A stretch of DNA of 64,000 nucleotides from Allobosea vaviloviae (GCF_001298265.1 NZ_LGSZ01000028.1:62001-126000), one strand, 5' to 3'; counted from the stretch's first letter, positions 37,069 through 45,918 are shown. Notes: a model not told the origin generated them from the letters alone. Translations and numbers: made by a program.

Positions 37069-39402
37069 ATGCCATCCAACACCTCTCCTCGCGTGGTCGA
37101 TCAGGGTTTGCGCGACGAGGTCTATATTTCGCTTGTGCGCTCGCTGTATGCCGATGCGCGGACCCTGATCGTAGGGTCCAGCGGGACGGTCTTGGCGGCT
37201 ATTCTGAGCGCTCTGTTGACGAGCCATCCGGCATTCTATGCCTGCGCCGCCATTCTGCTCTGCGTGGCGCTGATCCGGGCTGCGGACGTCGCGCAGTTCA
37301 AGTCGGCCGGGCACGGGATGCGCGATCGCGGCGACGCCTCCCGCTGGGAGAGACGCTACACCGTCTTTGCCTCGGTCTATGTCTTCGTTCTCGGGATCTG
37401 GTGCTTTCTCACCTTCGCGATTCCCGCCAGTCCGCCGGTCCAGCTCCTCGCCTTCTCGATGACGCTGGCCAACCTCATCGGCGTCGCCGGCCGCAACTAT
37501 GGCAGCCGCATTCTGGTCGCGACCCAGCTGACCTGCGCGGGCGTGCCGCTGCTCGCCGGTCTCATGCTCGCAGGCAACGCCCACTACGCTGTCGTTGCCT
37601 GCGTGCTGGGCCCATTCCTTCTGAGCTTCAAGAGCATCGCCGACAAGCTTCGCGCGACACTCACGACGGCCATCGTCTCGGCCAAGCGCGAACGCCTCCT
37701 GGCGGCGCGCCTCGAAGCCGCGCTGGACAACATGGCGCATGGCCTGTGCATGTTCGAGCGCGACGGGCGGTTGTCGCTCGTCAACCGCCGCCTGCCGGCC
37801 ATCGTCGGCCTGCCTGCCGGACTCGCTGAACCGGGTCGCGGCATTGGGCGCTTCCTGGTCCGCAGCCAGCGCTCCGGGCTGATCGGCCGCGCCCAGTTGC
37901 GCAGCCTCGTCATGGCCGCCCGCCTGGCCTTGCGCGATCATAGCGAGGCCAGGCTCACCACGCGCCTTGCAAATGGCCGCGTCCTCGACCTGACGTTCCG
38001 GACATCGGGCGTCACCGGCACCGTCGTCGTGATCGAGGACGTCACCGAACAGCGCCTGCAGGAGGACAAGATCCGCCAGCTCGCGCATTACGACCCGCTG
38101 ACCGGCCTGCCCAACCGCAGCCTGCTGAAGACACATCTTCAGACCCTGATGGCCGAGGGCGACCAGAGTCTGGCCATCCTGTTCATCGATCTCGACCACT
38201 TCAAGAAGGTCAACGACACGCTCGGCCACCCCTCTGGCGACGCCCTGCTGATCGAGGTGGCCCGCCGGCTCAGCGCGCTCCTTGGTGCCGCATCCCTGAT
38301 CGCACGGCTCGGCGGCGACGAATTCGTGGTGGTCATTCCAGATCTCGTCGATCGCCAGGCGCTCGAACAGATCACCACGCGCGTCAGTGCCAGCCTGACT
38401 CAGCCCTATGAGATCGACGGCAATGCCATCGTCAGCAGCGCCAGCATCGGCATCGCCATCAGCCCCGATGACGGGCGCGACGCCGACATCGTCATCCGCA
38501 ATGCCGATCTCGCGCTTTATGCGGCCAAGTCGAGCGGCCGCGGCTGCGCGCGCTTCTACGATAGAAGCATGATCGAAGCTGCGCGCACGCGGCGCATCGT
38601 CGAACTCGATCTCCGCGAAGCGCTGGCGAGCGACCAGTTCCAGATGTTCTACCAGCCGATCGTCGCGATCGGCTCGGGCAGGATCACCAGTTGCGAAGCG
38701 CTGCTGCGCTGGCGCCATCCCGAGAAGGGCATGATTGCACCGGGCGACTTCATCGGCATTGCCGAGGAGGTCGGGCTGATCACGCAGATCGGTCGCGTCG
38801 TGCTGGGCAAGGCCTGCCGCGAGGCAATGCTGTGGCCGGCCAGCGTCTCGGTCGCAGTCAACATCTCGGCGATCCATTTTCACGGCGACGTCATCGTGAA
38901 CGACGTCGCCCAGGCTCTCGCAAGGTCGGGACTGAGCGCGTCCAGGCTCGTGATCGAGCTGACGGAATCGGCCCTGATGCATGACGACGCGCAGGCCCTG
39001 TCGACGCTGACGCGGCTGCGCGATCTCGGCGTGCAGATCGCGCTCGACGATTTCGGCACGGGCTATTCCAGCCTGAGCTACCTTCAGTCCTTCCCGCTGC
39101 AGAAGATCAAGATCGACCGCTCCTTCGTCTCGGGAGGCCGCGAGACGCAGAAGGACCAGACCCTGCTGGTCGGTATCGCCCGCCTCTGCAAGGAACTCGG
39201 GCTCACGGTCGTGGCCGAGGGTGTCGAAACCTCCGAGCAGCTCGACGGGCTGACGAGGATGGGAGCAATCGACGAAGTTCAAGGCTATCTGCTCGCGCGC
39301 CCCCAGGCGACGCCGCTCGTGCGCGACCTGATCAGGGCATTTGCGGCGAATTCGCTCACACAGGCCGTCAAACGCACGCCGTCGCGCCGCATCGCGCCCT
39401 GA
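37069..39402 (+). CDS. Membrane-bound diguanylate cyclase/phosphodiesterase (PAS-GGDEF-EAL)
   Basis: 777 residues. About six hydrophobic segments occupy residues 30-200, then a PAS-like domain (LEAALDNMAHGLCMFERDGRLSLVNRR) precedes the GGDEF domain with an intact GGDEF at 415-419. The EAL domain starts with EALLRW at 543-548 and keeps DDFGTGYSSLSYL and KIDRSFV. Both catalytic motifs look functional, so it may make and break cyclic di-GMP, with the membrane/PAS part sensing a signal. The ATG at 37069 has an AAGGA ribosome-binding site; an upstream in-frame start at 37036 is possible. The 191-nt gap before it has no other gene that I can see. Confidence 0.93.
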   Translation: MPSNTSPRVVDQGLRDEVYISLVRSLYADARTLIVGSSGTVLAAILSALLTSHPAFYACAAILLCVALIRAADVAQFKSAGHGMRDRGDASRWERRYTVFASVYVFVLGIWCFLTFAIPASPPVQLLAFSMTLANLIGVAGRNYGSRILVATQLTCAGVPLLAGLMLAGNAHYAVVACVLGPFLLSFKSIADKLRATLTTAIVSAKRERLLAARLEAALDNMAHGLCMFERDGRLSLVNRRLPAIVGLPAGLAEPGRGIGRFLVRSQRSGLIGRAQLRSLVMAARLALRDHSEARLTTRLANGRVLDLTFRTSGVTGTVVVIEDVTEQRLQEDKIRQLAHYDPLTGLPNRSLLKTHLQTLMAEGDQSLAILFIDLDHFKKVNDTLGHPSGDALLIEVARRLSALLGAASLIARLGGDEFVVVIPDLVDRQALEQITTRVSASLTQPYEIDGNAIVSSASIGIAISPDDGRDADIVIRNADLALYAAKSSGRGCARFYDRSMIEAARTRRIVELDLREALASDQFQMFYQPIVAIGSGRITSCEALLRWRHPEKGMIAPGDFIGIAEEVGLITQIGRVVLGKACREAMLWPASVSVAVNISAIHFHGDVIVNDVAQALARSGLSASRLVIELTESALMHDDAQALSTLTRLRDLGVQIALDDFGTGYSSLSYLQSFPLQKIKIDRSFVSGGRETQKDQTLLVGIARLCKELGLTVVAEGVETSEQLDGLTRMGAIDEVQGYLLARPQATPLVRDLIRAFAANSLTQAVKRTPSRRIAP

Positions 39403-39554
39403 AGACCCCCCGCGCCGGCTAAAGAAACGTCACATCTGCAACACACGGCCGTCATAGCGGACATGCGCCTAATTCTTATGCACGCGGTTGCTTGACGCTG
39501 CCGCGACCCAGCAGCAAAGATTAATTGAAATTAACCTTTGCCCACGGTTGCATC

Positions 39555-40286
39555 ATGTCCCATGCCCTCGCTCATCAGATGTTGTCGCTGACTGACAGGG
39601 TGTTGCGCGCGCTGGAGCGGATCGATTACCGACTGGCCGTCAGCGAACCGGATCGCGAACGCATTTTCGCGCTGCGCTACCAGGCCTATCTGCGCGAAGG
39701 CGCGATCGCGCGCAGCGCCGATGAACGGTTCACCGATGCGGTGGACGACCAGCCGAACTGCTTCATCTTCGGTGTCTACGCCGATGGGGAGCTGGCCGGC
39801 GCCATCCGCCTCAGCATCTCCGGCGCAGGCATGCCGGATATCCCGACGGCCAAGGTCTTTCCGGAAACCGTGCTCCCGCAGATCGAGGCCGGGCGTGTGC
39901 TCGTCGACCCCACTCGCTTCGTGGCCGATGCGCGGTGGTCGCGCGAATTGCCGGAGCTCGCCTATCTGACCCTGCGCCTGCCCTGGCTGGCAATGGAGCA
40001 TTTCGGCGCCGACATCATGCTGGCTGCGGTCCGGCCGGAGCATTATCCGTTCTATCGCCGGCTCTGGGGCAACACCGTCGTCAGCCCGCCGCGCCTCTAT
40101 CCGGGTCTCGCCAAGCCGGTGATGTTGTCGCAGCTCGACTATGCCAAGGCGGCGCCCCGGGTCGAGGCGCTCTATCCCTTCTTCCAAGCCCGCGAGGACG
40201 AGCGCGCGGTGATCTTCGGCGCAAGCGCGATCGGGTGGCTGCCCGCGATCATGGCAGCCGCTGCGGCCCGGCCTGCTTTGCCCTGA
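39555..40286 (+). CDS. FeeM-like N-acyl amino acid synthase/GNAT-fold acyltransferase
   Basis: 243 residues. RLAVSEPDRERIFALRYQAYLREGAI is the start of the acyl-homoserine-lactone-synthase-like GNAT fold seen in FeeM proteins. FIFGVYADGELAGAIRLSI and EAGRVLVDPTRFVADARWS carry the following strands. Such enzymes transfer acyl groups from acyl-ACP to an amino acid or other amine. The product here is unknown. ATG 39555 is chosen over the in-frame TTG at 39525. The 152-nt upstream gap is AT-richer and probably holds the promoter. It follows the cyclic-di-GMP gene on the same strand. Confidence 0.72.
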   Translation: MSHALAHQMLSLTDRVLRALERIDYRLAVSEPDRERIFALRYQAYLREGAIARSADERFTDAVDDQPNCFIFGVYADGELAGAIRLSISGAGMPDIPTAKVFPETVLPQIEAGRVLVDPTRFVADARWSRELPELAYLTLRLPWLAMEHFGADIMLAAVRPEHYPFYRRLWGNTVVSPPRLYPGLAKPVMLSQLDYAKAAPRVEALYPFFQAREDERAVIFGASAIGWLPAIMAAAAARPALP

Positions 40287-40362
40287 TCCGCTTGGCGCCG
40301 GGCATGACGGCGCTCTGGCGTGCCGCTCTGCACAGACGCTGCGCAGCTCCCGGCCCCGACAC

Positions 40363-40390
40363 AAAAAAGAAGGCGCCCGGCGGCGCCTTC
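40363..40390 (-). terminator. Intrinsic terminator of the membrane-protein gene
   Basis: On the minus strand a perfect 9-bp stem (GAAGGCGCC / GGCGCCTTC, 4-nt loop) is followed directly by TTTTTT. It lies 27 nt after the stop of the membrane-protein gene at 40417. Read on the plus strand the hairpin lacks a T-run, but it may also slow transcription coming from the FeeM-like gene. Confidence 0.85.
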
Positions 40391-40416
40391 TGCTGTCGTG
40401 ATCGGCAAGCGGTTAA

Positions 40417-41289
40417 TCAGCCACGCCCGAACAGGTCGATCTCTTCATCGCGATGACGCCCGCCGAGCATGGCGGCGAGATAGGCCGCCGCAGCGCCGAC
40501 CAGCAGCACGGCCGCCGTCAGGAAGGCGACGATGACAGCGGTCTTGCGCGCCTTCTCGGCCGCCTGCTTGGCGGTCTCCTTGGCCTGGTTGAGCTGGGCA
40601 TAGGCGTCGTCGATGCGCTTCTCTGCGTCGGCCTGCGGAATGTTCATCCGCGTCGCGATGCGCGAGGCGACATATTGCCGGTCGGAAGGTTCGATGCTGC
40701 CATTTGCAAGGCTGCGGACGAGGATGCGCGATGCCTCCTCGCGCTCGCCCTGAGTCACCGGCGCCGTACCGTTCGAGCGCATGATGCCGTCAAGCGCCGA
40801 GGCGAGAGGGTCGGCCTGCTGGCTGATCAGCGTCCCGGCGCCGCCTGCGACCGCAGCAGCGCCCGTCGCGGCGGTCTTCGCCGCCCCGATCAGCGAGGAG
40901 GAGGTGATGAAGGCAACCAGCAGCGCGCCAACGGCCCAGACCACGAGGCCATGCGCGCCGTCGCGGACACCGCGTTCATGCGAGCTGGATTCAGCCAGAG
41001 GCTTGCGCATCCGGCCGGCAAGGTAGCCGCCGGCGCCGCAGGCAGAGACGGTCACCCAGAGCGCCCAGAGGGCGGCGGCGACGGCAAGCGCCACCATGCT
41101 GGTCGAGCGCGAGGTTTCGGCTGAAACCAGCGACAGGCCGATAGCGGAGCCGAATGCAGCCATGATCGTCGAGATCGCGGCCGAGAGCACAGCGCCGCCG
41201 AAGATCGGGCTCCATTCGAGATAGGAGCCCGACGATGCTTCGGAGCCGGGAGGGGAGACGACGACGACGTCGGTTGAACCGAGTGACAT
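40417..41289 (-). CDS. Uncharacterised integral membrane protein
   Basis: 290 residues, function unknown. Four hydrophobic segments are seen: about 27-55 (GGAVLSAAISTIMAAFGSAIG), 65-90, 112-145 (HGLVVWAVGALLVAFITSSS) and 255-275 near the C-terminus. Between the last two lies a helical, Ala/Gln/Lys-rich stretch (QLNQAKETAKQAAEKARKT) likely to form a coiled coil. The protein ends in a charged tail. Similar proteins are widespread in Hyphomicrobiales with no assigned role. A 24-codon gene lies 11 nt upstream, and an intrinsic terminator closes the unit. Confidence 0.8.
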   Translation of the reverse strand: MSLGSTDVVVVSPPGSEASSGSYLEWSPIFGGAVLSAAISTIMAAFGSAIGLSLVSAETSRSTSMVALAVAAALWALWVTVSACGAGGYLAGRMRKPLAESSSHERGVRDGAHGLVVWAVGALLVAFITSSSLIGAAKTAATGAAAVAGGAGTLISQQADPLASALDGIMRSNGTAPVTQGEREEASRILVRSLANGSIEPSDRQYVASRIATRMNIPQADAEKRIDDAYAQLNQAKETAKQAAEKARKTAVIVAFLTAAVLLVGAAAAYLAAMLGGRHRDEEIDLFGRG

Positions 41290-41300
41290 GGGCGTACCCC

Positions 41301-41375
41301 TTACCGAAGACCGAGGAAGGACAGGATGGCCAGAACGACCACGACGAGACCGACGAGATAAATGATACTGTCCAT
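41301..41375 (-). CDS. 24-residue single-span membrane peptide
   Basis: The frame encodes a 24-residue peptide starting MDSIIYLVGLVVVV and ending FLGLR: one hydrophobic helix with an acidic N-terminus and a basic C-terminus. An ATG, a G-rich GGGGG site about 6 nt upstream and a TAA stop bound it. It ends 11 nt before the membrane-protein ATG, so the two are probably co-transcribed. Very small membrane peptides of this type recur in the order. It may be a subunit or modulator of the membrane protein (inference). Confidence 0.65.
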   Translation of the reverse strand: MDSIIYLVGLVVVVLAILSFLGLR

Positions 41376-41542
41376 GACAGCCCCCATTTCAGACATGCGC
41401 AGCAGCGCGCGTGCCGCCATAACCATGGGGTCGGCCAAGATGTTCCGCGCGGGAGCACCGGCATGGCGCGATCAGCCGCGGGCGACGCAATCCGTCGCCC
41501 GGATACCGCGAGACAATCGACCGACCGGGCCTTGGCGAGAGG

Positions 41543-41893
41543 CTAGGCGCGCGTCTTCCTGAAACCGTCGACCCGGTCCATCACCCACATGGTGAAACGG
41601 GCCATCGGCCGCTGCAGGAACGGGACGTCGGCCGCGATCAGCATCAGTCCGAGCGGCAGCATCCAGACGCCGAGGATCGGCAGAAACGAGAAGATCCCGC
41701 CGAAAATCAGGGCAAGGCCTGCGGGAAGCCGCGCCCAGCGAGACGCCGGATGGCGAAGCCAGCGCAAGGTCGACGCGAGGCGTTTCGGCAGGTCGCGCTC
41801 CAGCCGCTTAAACGCGGCGCGAAGCTCCTGTTGCCCGGCCGACCGGGGCACCGACCGCCCCGGCTGCGCACGATTCGAGAGGCCATCGCTCAC
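41543..41893 (-). CDS. Small uncharacterised membrane protein
   Basis: 116 residues, function unknown. The N-terminal half is basic and probably cytoplasmic (LERDLPKRLASTLRWLRHP). One long hydrophobic hairpin follows (LPAGLALIFGGIFSFLPILGVWMLPLGLMLIA, about 57-88), then a C-terminal amphipathic segment. The start is a GTG at 41893 that overlaps the acetyltransferase stop as GTGA, so translation is coupled to that gene. Confidence 0.72.
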   Translation of the reverse strand: MSDGLSNRAQPGRSVPRSAGQQELRAAFKRLERDLPKRLASTLRWLRHPASRWARLPAGLALIFGGIFSFLPILGVWMLPLGLMLIAADVPFLQRPMARFTMWVMDRVDGFRKTRA

Positions 41894-42186
41894 CGCGCGA
41901 GCACGTCGGAGAATTCCGGATGGCGGCTCGTCCAGGCGGCGGCAAAAGAGCAGGCCGGCACGACGCTGCGACCGCTTGCCCGCGCCATCTCAAAGATGCC
42001 GTGGACAAGCCGCGACCCCAGTCCCTGGCCATTGAACGCCGTCGGCACCTCGACATGCGTCACGATCAGCCGCTCGCCATCGCGGCGAAAGCTGGCGAAG
42101 GCGAGCCCGCCGGGAAACGCCATCTCGAATCGGTTGGCGGCGACATTCTCGACCACCGGCGCATCCTGATGCTGATCCATCGCCAT
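41890..42186 (-). CDS. Small GNAT-type N-acetyltransferase (YidJ/NATD1-like)
   Basis: 98 residues, the length of the minimal Acetyltransf_CG family. NRFEMAFPGGLAFASFRRDG and LIVTHVEVPTAFNGQGLGSRLVHGIFEMAR contain the acetyl-CoA loop (GQGLGS), and VVPACSFAAAW the C-terminal strand that is typical of the family. Substrates are unknown. Two ATGs (42186 and 42180) are close; the first is taken. Its stop overlaps the next gene. The gene is 85 nt downstream of the methyltransferase gene of the riboswitch operon, on the same strand. Confidence 0.85.
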   Translation of the reverse strand: MAMDQHQDAPVVENVAANRFEMAFPGGLAFASFRRDGERLIVTHVEVPTAFNGQGLGSRLVHGIFEMARASGRSVVPACSFAAAWTSRHPEFSDVLAR

Positions 42187-42271
42187 CCTCTTCCGGAGGA
42201 ACGCGCCCGCATCGGCGACCGTTTCTCCCCGCCATCAGATAGGAACGATCCCGGCCTGAACCAACCGTGCG

Positions 42272-42928
42272 CTACGCTTTGCGCGCGCTCAGAACGAACA
42301 TCGGGACATCGCCCGGATAAGGCGGCGACGCGAACAGATGCTGCCAGGAGCGGGCATCGCCGAAGCCAGTCTCCGCCAGCATCCGCCTGGCATCCGCCTC
42401 GGTCAGCCCACCATGCCACGGCAGGCGGGCCGCGAGAGCAGGGTCATAGGTCGAACGGAATTGCGGTGCGACGGACCAGAGCCCGTCCGAGACCAGGACC
42501 ATCCCGCCCGGACGCAAGGCGGCATGCGCCTGTGCCAGCGCCACCATCGGCTGCTCCAGCGTCCACAGCACATTGCGCAGCGTCACGATGTCGGCGGACG
42601 CCGGCTCAATCGCAGCCTGGTCTATCACCGCCGCATCGAATGACACGGAAAGCCCGGCCGCCTCCGCCGCTGCGCGCGCGACCGCAAGCATGCCTTCCGA
42701 ACCGTCATAGCCCCGCACGCGATGGCCGAGCGAGGCGGCGATGAGAGCGCAGGCGCCGGTTCCGCTGCCGAGATCGACCACATCACGGGGGCCGCCTGCC
42801 CCGAAGGCCGCCGCCAGCACGTCGCGCCAGACTCCGCCTTGGGCGACATGGGACGCGACGCCATCGAAGGCCGGCGCGCGCGCATTCCAGTAGGCCGTGA
42901 CCTCGGCTTGCGTCGTCGCCTCCATCAT
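42272..42928 (-). CDS. Class I SAM-dependent methyltransferase coupled to the riboswitch ABC operon
   Basis: 218 residues. The SAM-binding motif I is VVDLGSGTGACALIAASLGH (about 48-67), followed by the acidic strand RGYDGSEGML and motif IV DIVTLRNVLW. The N-terminal EVTAYWNARAPAFDGVASH is typical of UbiE/Methyltransf_11-type proteins acting on small molecules. The ATG overlaps the stop of the ABC ATPase gene as ATGA (42925-42928), so it is made with the importer. A role in modifying an imported corrinoid or metallophore is possible but not shown. Its open frame extends upstream inside the ATPase gene, which is not real coding. Confidence 0.85.
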   Translation of the reverse strand: MMEATTQAEVTAYWNARAPAFDGVASHVAQGGVWRDVLAAAFGAGGPRDVVDLGSGTGACALIAASLGHRVRGYDGSEGMLAVARAAAEAAGLSVSFDAAVIDQAAIEPASADIVTLRNVLWTLEQPMVALAQAHAALRPGGMVLVSDGLWSVAPQFRSTYDPALAARLPWHGGLTEADARRMLAETGFGDARSWQHLFASPPYPGDVPMFVLSARKA

Positions 42929-43710
42929 CGCGGCGTACCCATCTGCGGCGGATCGATCAGGTATTCGATATGGCGCCGGCCCGAGGCGCCCTCGCGAATG
43001 CTGACGGCGACGCCGAAGACGCGTGCGATCAGGTCTTCGGTCAGCACCTCCGGAGGCGCTCCCGACGCCACAACCTTGCCTCCATGCAGCACCGCGATCT
43101 CGTCGCAGAAAAGCGATGCGAGGTTGAGGTCGTGCAGGGCGATGATGCAGGTGACGCCGAGCTGCCGCAGCAGCGCCAGGATCGAGAGCTGGTGCTGGAT
43201 GTCGAGATGGTTGGTCGGCTCGTCCAGGATCAGTTCGCGCGGCTCCTGGGCGAGCGCGCGGGCGATATGGACGCGCTGGCGCTCGCCGCCCGACAGCGTT
43301 TGCCAGGGCTGGTCGTGCCGCTCGCTCATATCGACGCGCGCGAGCGCCGCCTCGACGGCTTCTTCGTCGGCATCCGTCCAGGAGGCGAGCGCGCCGCGAT
43401 GCGGCGTCCGCCCGAGCTTGACCACATCGCAGACCGACAGCTGAACCTCCGTCGACGCCTGCTGCTCGACGAAGGCCAGCCGCTTGGCGAGATCGCGCCG
43501 CGGCATCGTGGCGAGGTCGCGGTCGTCGAGCGTGACGACGCCGCTCTCGACCTTGCGCAGGCGGCAGAGCAGCCGCAGCAAGCTCGATTTGCCGGAGCCG
43601 TTGGGTCCGATCAGCCCGAGAATCCGCCCGGGTTCCGCCGTTAGCGTCACCCCATCGACGATCATTCGCCGCGCCGCGCTCCAACGGATGTCATGGGCCG
43701 CCAGCGTCAT
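42925..43710 (-). CDS. ABC importer ATP-binding protein (BtuD/FecE family)
   Basis: 261 residues. Walker A GPNGSGKSS, signature LSGGERQRVHIARAL and Walker B LILDEPTNHLD are intact. The overall pattern is that of metal-chelate importers (siderophore, heme or vitamin B12). It energises the FecCD-type permease encoded just upstream, whose stop overlaps this ATG as ATGA. The cobalamin riboswitch ahead of the operon favours a corrinoid or cobalt-related substrate. Confidence 0.92.
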   Translation of the reverse strand: MTLAAHDIRWSAARRMIVDGVTLTAEPGRILGLIGPNGSGKSSLLRLLCRLRKVESGVVTLDDRDLATMPRRDLAKRLAFVEQQASTEVQLSVCDVVKLGRTPHRGALASWTDADEEAVEAALARVDMSERHDQPWQTLSGGERQRVHIARALAQEPRELILDEPTNHLDIQHQLSILALLRQLGVTCIIALHDLNLASLFCDEIAVLHGGKVVASGAPPEVLTEDLIARVFGVAVSIREGASGRRHIEYLIDPPQMGTPR

Positions 43711-44744
43711 GTCGGACGCCTGGCACGATAGAGGATCAGCGCGAAGGCAGGTGCGCCGAACAGCGCGGTAACGACACCGATCGGCAGGATCTGTTGCGGA
43801 ACCAGGATGCGCGACAGGATGTCGGCGAGGATCATGAAGATCGCGCCGATCACCAGGCAGGCGGGCAAAAGCCGCGCATGCGCCGGCCCGACGAGAAACC
43901 GCGCCGCATGCGGAATGACCAAGCCGACGAAGCCGACCGTGCCGACGATCGAGACCATGGTCGCCGTCATCACCGCCGTCGTCGCAAACAGCACGATCCG
44001 CACCCGCGTCACCGCGACGCCGAGCGAGGCCGCCGCATCCGCCCCGAAGGCGAAGGCGTCGAGCACCTTGGCGTGCAGCATGCAGACGGCAAAGCAGATC
44101 AATGCGACCGGCGTCGCGACCCAGACATCGGGCCATCGGACGCCACCGAAATTGCCGAGCAGCCAGAACATAACGCCGCGCGCCTGTTCGGCATTGGCGA
44201 GCGTCGTGACGATGGTCGCCGTCGCCGCGTTGAAGAGCTGCGACCCGGCGACACCGGCCAGGATCACCCGGTCGCTCGAGCCGCCCGCCCCCGTCGCCAG
44301 CAGCGCCACGACCAGCAGGGCCACCACGGCCCCGATGAAGGCGCCGCCGGAGATCGTCAGGACGGCTCCGCCAAAGCCGAGGATCATCACGGCGACCGCC
44401 CCCGTCGAGGCCCCTGCCGAGATGCCGAGAATATAGGGCTCGGCCAGGGGGTTGCGCAGCAGCGCTTGCAGGATCGCGCCCGACAGCGCCAGCGTGCCCC
44501 CGCAGAGCGCCGCCAGCAGAGCCCGGCTCAGGCGGTAGTCGAAGATCACGCCCTGCTGGATCGCGCTGACCGGATAGCCGAGATCGAGCACGCCGTTGCC
44601 GAGCGCCTGGAAGGCGGTCGATAGCGAGATCTTCATCTCGCCGATGGTCACCGCGAGCGCGAGCGCTGTGATCAGCGCCAGCAGCGCCGCCAAGGCGATC
44701 GCGATGCGCGCCGGCCAGTTGGGCTCGATCGGCGCGTGACTCAC
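43707..44744 (-). CDS. ABC importer permease (FecCD/BtuC family)
   Basis: 345 residues with eight to ten hydrophobic segments. Conserved FecCD motifs are LSRALLAALCGGTLALSGAILQALLRNPLAEPYILG and, in the second half, GTVGFVGLVIPHAARFLVG. The GTG at 44744 is chosen as start: it is 55 nt after the binding-protein stop and gives a normal N-terminus, while the longer frame overlaps the binding-protein gene. It forms the inner-membrane channel of the corrinoid/metal-chelate importer. Confidence 0.92.
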   Translation of the reverse strand: MSHAPIEPNWPARIAIALAALLALITALALAVTIGEMKISLSTAFQALGNGVLDLGYPVSAIQQGVIFDYRLSRALLAALCGGTLALSGAILQALLRNPLAEPYILGISAGASTGAVAVMILGFGGAVLTISGGAFIGAVVALLVVALLATGAGGSSDRVILAGVAGSQLFNAATATIVTTLANAEQARGVMFWLLGNFGGVRWPDVWVATPVALICFAVCMLHAKVLDAFAFGADAAASLGVAVTRVRIVLFATTAVMTATMVSIVGTVGFVGLVIPHAARFLVGPAHARLLPACLVIGAIFMILADILSRILVPQQILPIGVVTALFGAPAFALILYRARRPT

Positions 44745-44799
44745 AGGAGCCGGCTCCCAGGAGAGAGGCCCGGCGTCCTCCGCTTCGCATCGACCAGGA

Positions 44800-45843
44800 T
44801 CACTTGGAAAGCCCGAAGCTCTCGATGCCCTTGGCGAGCGCCTCGATGCCGTCGACGGTATCGAGCCCGGCGCGGGTGGCGCCGACATCCATCACGACGA
44901 TGCGGTTGTTCTTCACCGCGTCCAGCTTGCTCGCGACCGCATCGGTCTTGAGGAAGCTCAGTTTGAGGTCGATATCGTCGGCGGGAAAGCGGCGCCGATC
45001 CATCTTCACCACGACGATGACGGCCGGATTGGCGGCAGCCACGCTCTCCCAGCCCACAAGCGGCCATTCCTCATTGGTCATGATGATGTTGCGTGCGCCG
45101 AGCTTGGCCAGGATATAGGCCGGCACGCCATTCTTCCCGGCGAGGAACGCATCGCCCTTGACGTCCTTGCTCGAGAACCAGACGGTCACCGGAATATCCC
45201 TGGCGGCATTGCCCGCAACGGCCGCGACGGCTTTTGCCTCGCGCGCCCTGAGTTCCGCGATCAAGGCATCGGCCCGCTCGGCGACATCGAAGATCTGCCC
45301 GAATTCGCGGATGTTGCGATAGACCAGCTCCATCGTGAACGTCTGGGTGCGGATGCCGTCGCCGCCCCCTGAATTGTCCTTGCCGACGCAATCGGTCGGC
45401 GAGACATAGGCCGGCACCTTGACCTTGGCGAACTGGTCGCGCTTGCCGACGATGCCATTGGGCCCGACATGCCATTCGAACATCGCCGTGACGAGATCGG
45501 GCTCCTGCGCGACGACGGCCTCGAAGCTCGGATCGTTGTCGGCGAGGCGCTTGACCTTGGCATTGACCGCCTCGAAGCGCTTCGCCACCGGGCTGAACCA
45601 GACCGCCGTGCCGACGACCCGGTCGCCAAGGCCCAGCGCATACAGGATCTCCGTCTGGGTCTGGCCGATCGCGACGACGCGCTGCGGCGCCTTCTCGAAG
45701 GTGACCTGGTGGCCGCAATTCTCGACCGTGACCGGATAGCGCGTCGCCTGCGCGCGGGCCGGAACGACGCCGCCCGCGAGGACCGGGAGGGCGATGATCA
45801 GCGCATGCAGGCAGCGTTGGAAGACACGGGCGTGTCGGGGCAT
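44800..45843 (-). CDS. ABC importer periplasmic binding protein (BtuF/FecB family)
   Basis: 347 residues. MPRHARVFQRCLHALIIALP leads into a Sec signal ending ARAQA. The mature protein has the class-III binding-protein pattern: VTFEKAPQRVVAIGQTQTEILYALGLGDRVVGT, then EAVVAQEPDLV, and a C-terminal lobe with NRIVVMDVG. Two cysteines (ENCGHQ and TDCVGK) could form a disulfide. By homology alone it could bind a ferric siderophore or heme; the upstream cobalamin riboswitch argues for cobalamin or a related corrinoid. The frame is open further upstream, but only this ATG gives a signal peptide. Confidence 0.88.
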   Translation of the reverse strand: MPRHARVFQRCLHALIIALPVLAGGVVPARAQATRYPVTVENCGHQVTFEKAPQRVVAIGQTQTEILYALGLGDRVVGTAVWFSPVAKRFEAVNAKVKRLADNDPSFEAVVAQEPDLVTAMFEWHVGPNGIVGKRDQFAKVKVPAYVSPTDCVGKDNSGGGDGIRTQTFTMELVYRNIREFGQIFDVAERADALIAELRAREAKAVAAVAGNAARDIPVTVWFSSKDVKGDAFLAGKNGVPAYILAKLGARNIIMTNEEWPLVGWESVAAANPAVIVVVKMDRRRFPADDIDLKLSFLKTDAVASKLDAVKNNRIVVMDVGATRAGLDTVDGIEALAKGIESFGLSK

Positions 45844-45918
45844 TGCGGGCTCCGGCTGGATAGGGCGACGGGACGGCTCGGCCCAGGATCTCGAGCCGGC
45901 GTCACCGCTTAGATGATA

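Noticed and set aside
42272-43684. 470-codon frame suggesting a larger methyltransferase
   Set aside because: The methyltransferase fold starts at 42928, where the ATG overlaps the ATPase stop; the extension lies inside the ATPase gene in another frame.
42925-44790. 621-codon minus-strand frame suggesting a fused permease-ATPase
   Set aside because: Only the last 261 codons match an ABC ATPase; the upstream part is out of frame with the real permease gene and is low complexity.
44800-45843. Ferric siderophore or heme binding protein
   Set aside because: Sequence alone would allow it, but the upstream cobalamin riboswitch makes a corrinoid-related role more likely; kept as an alternative.
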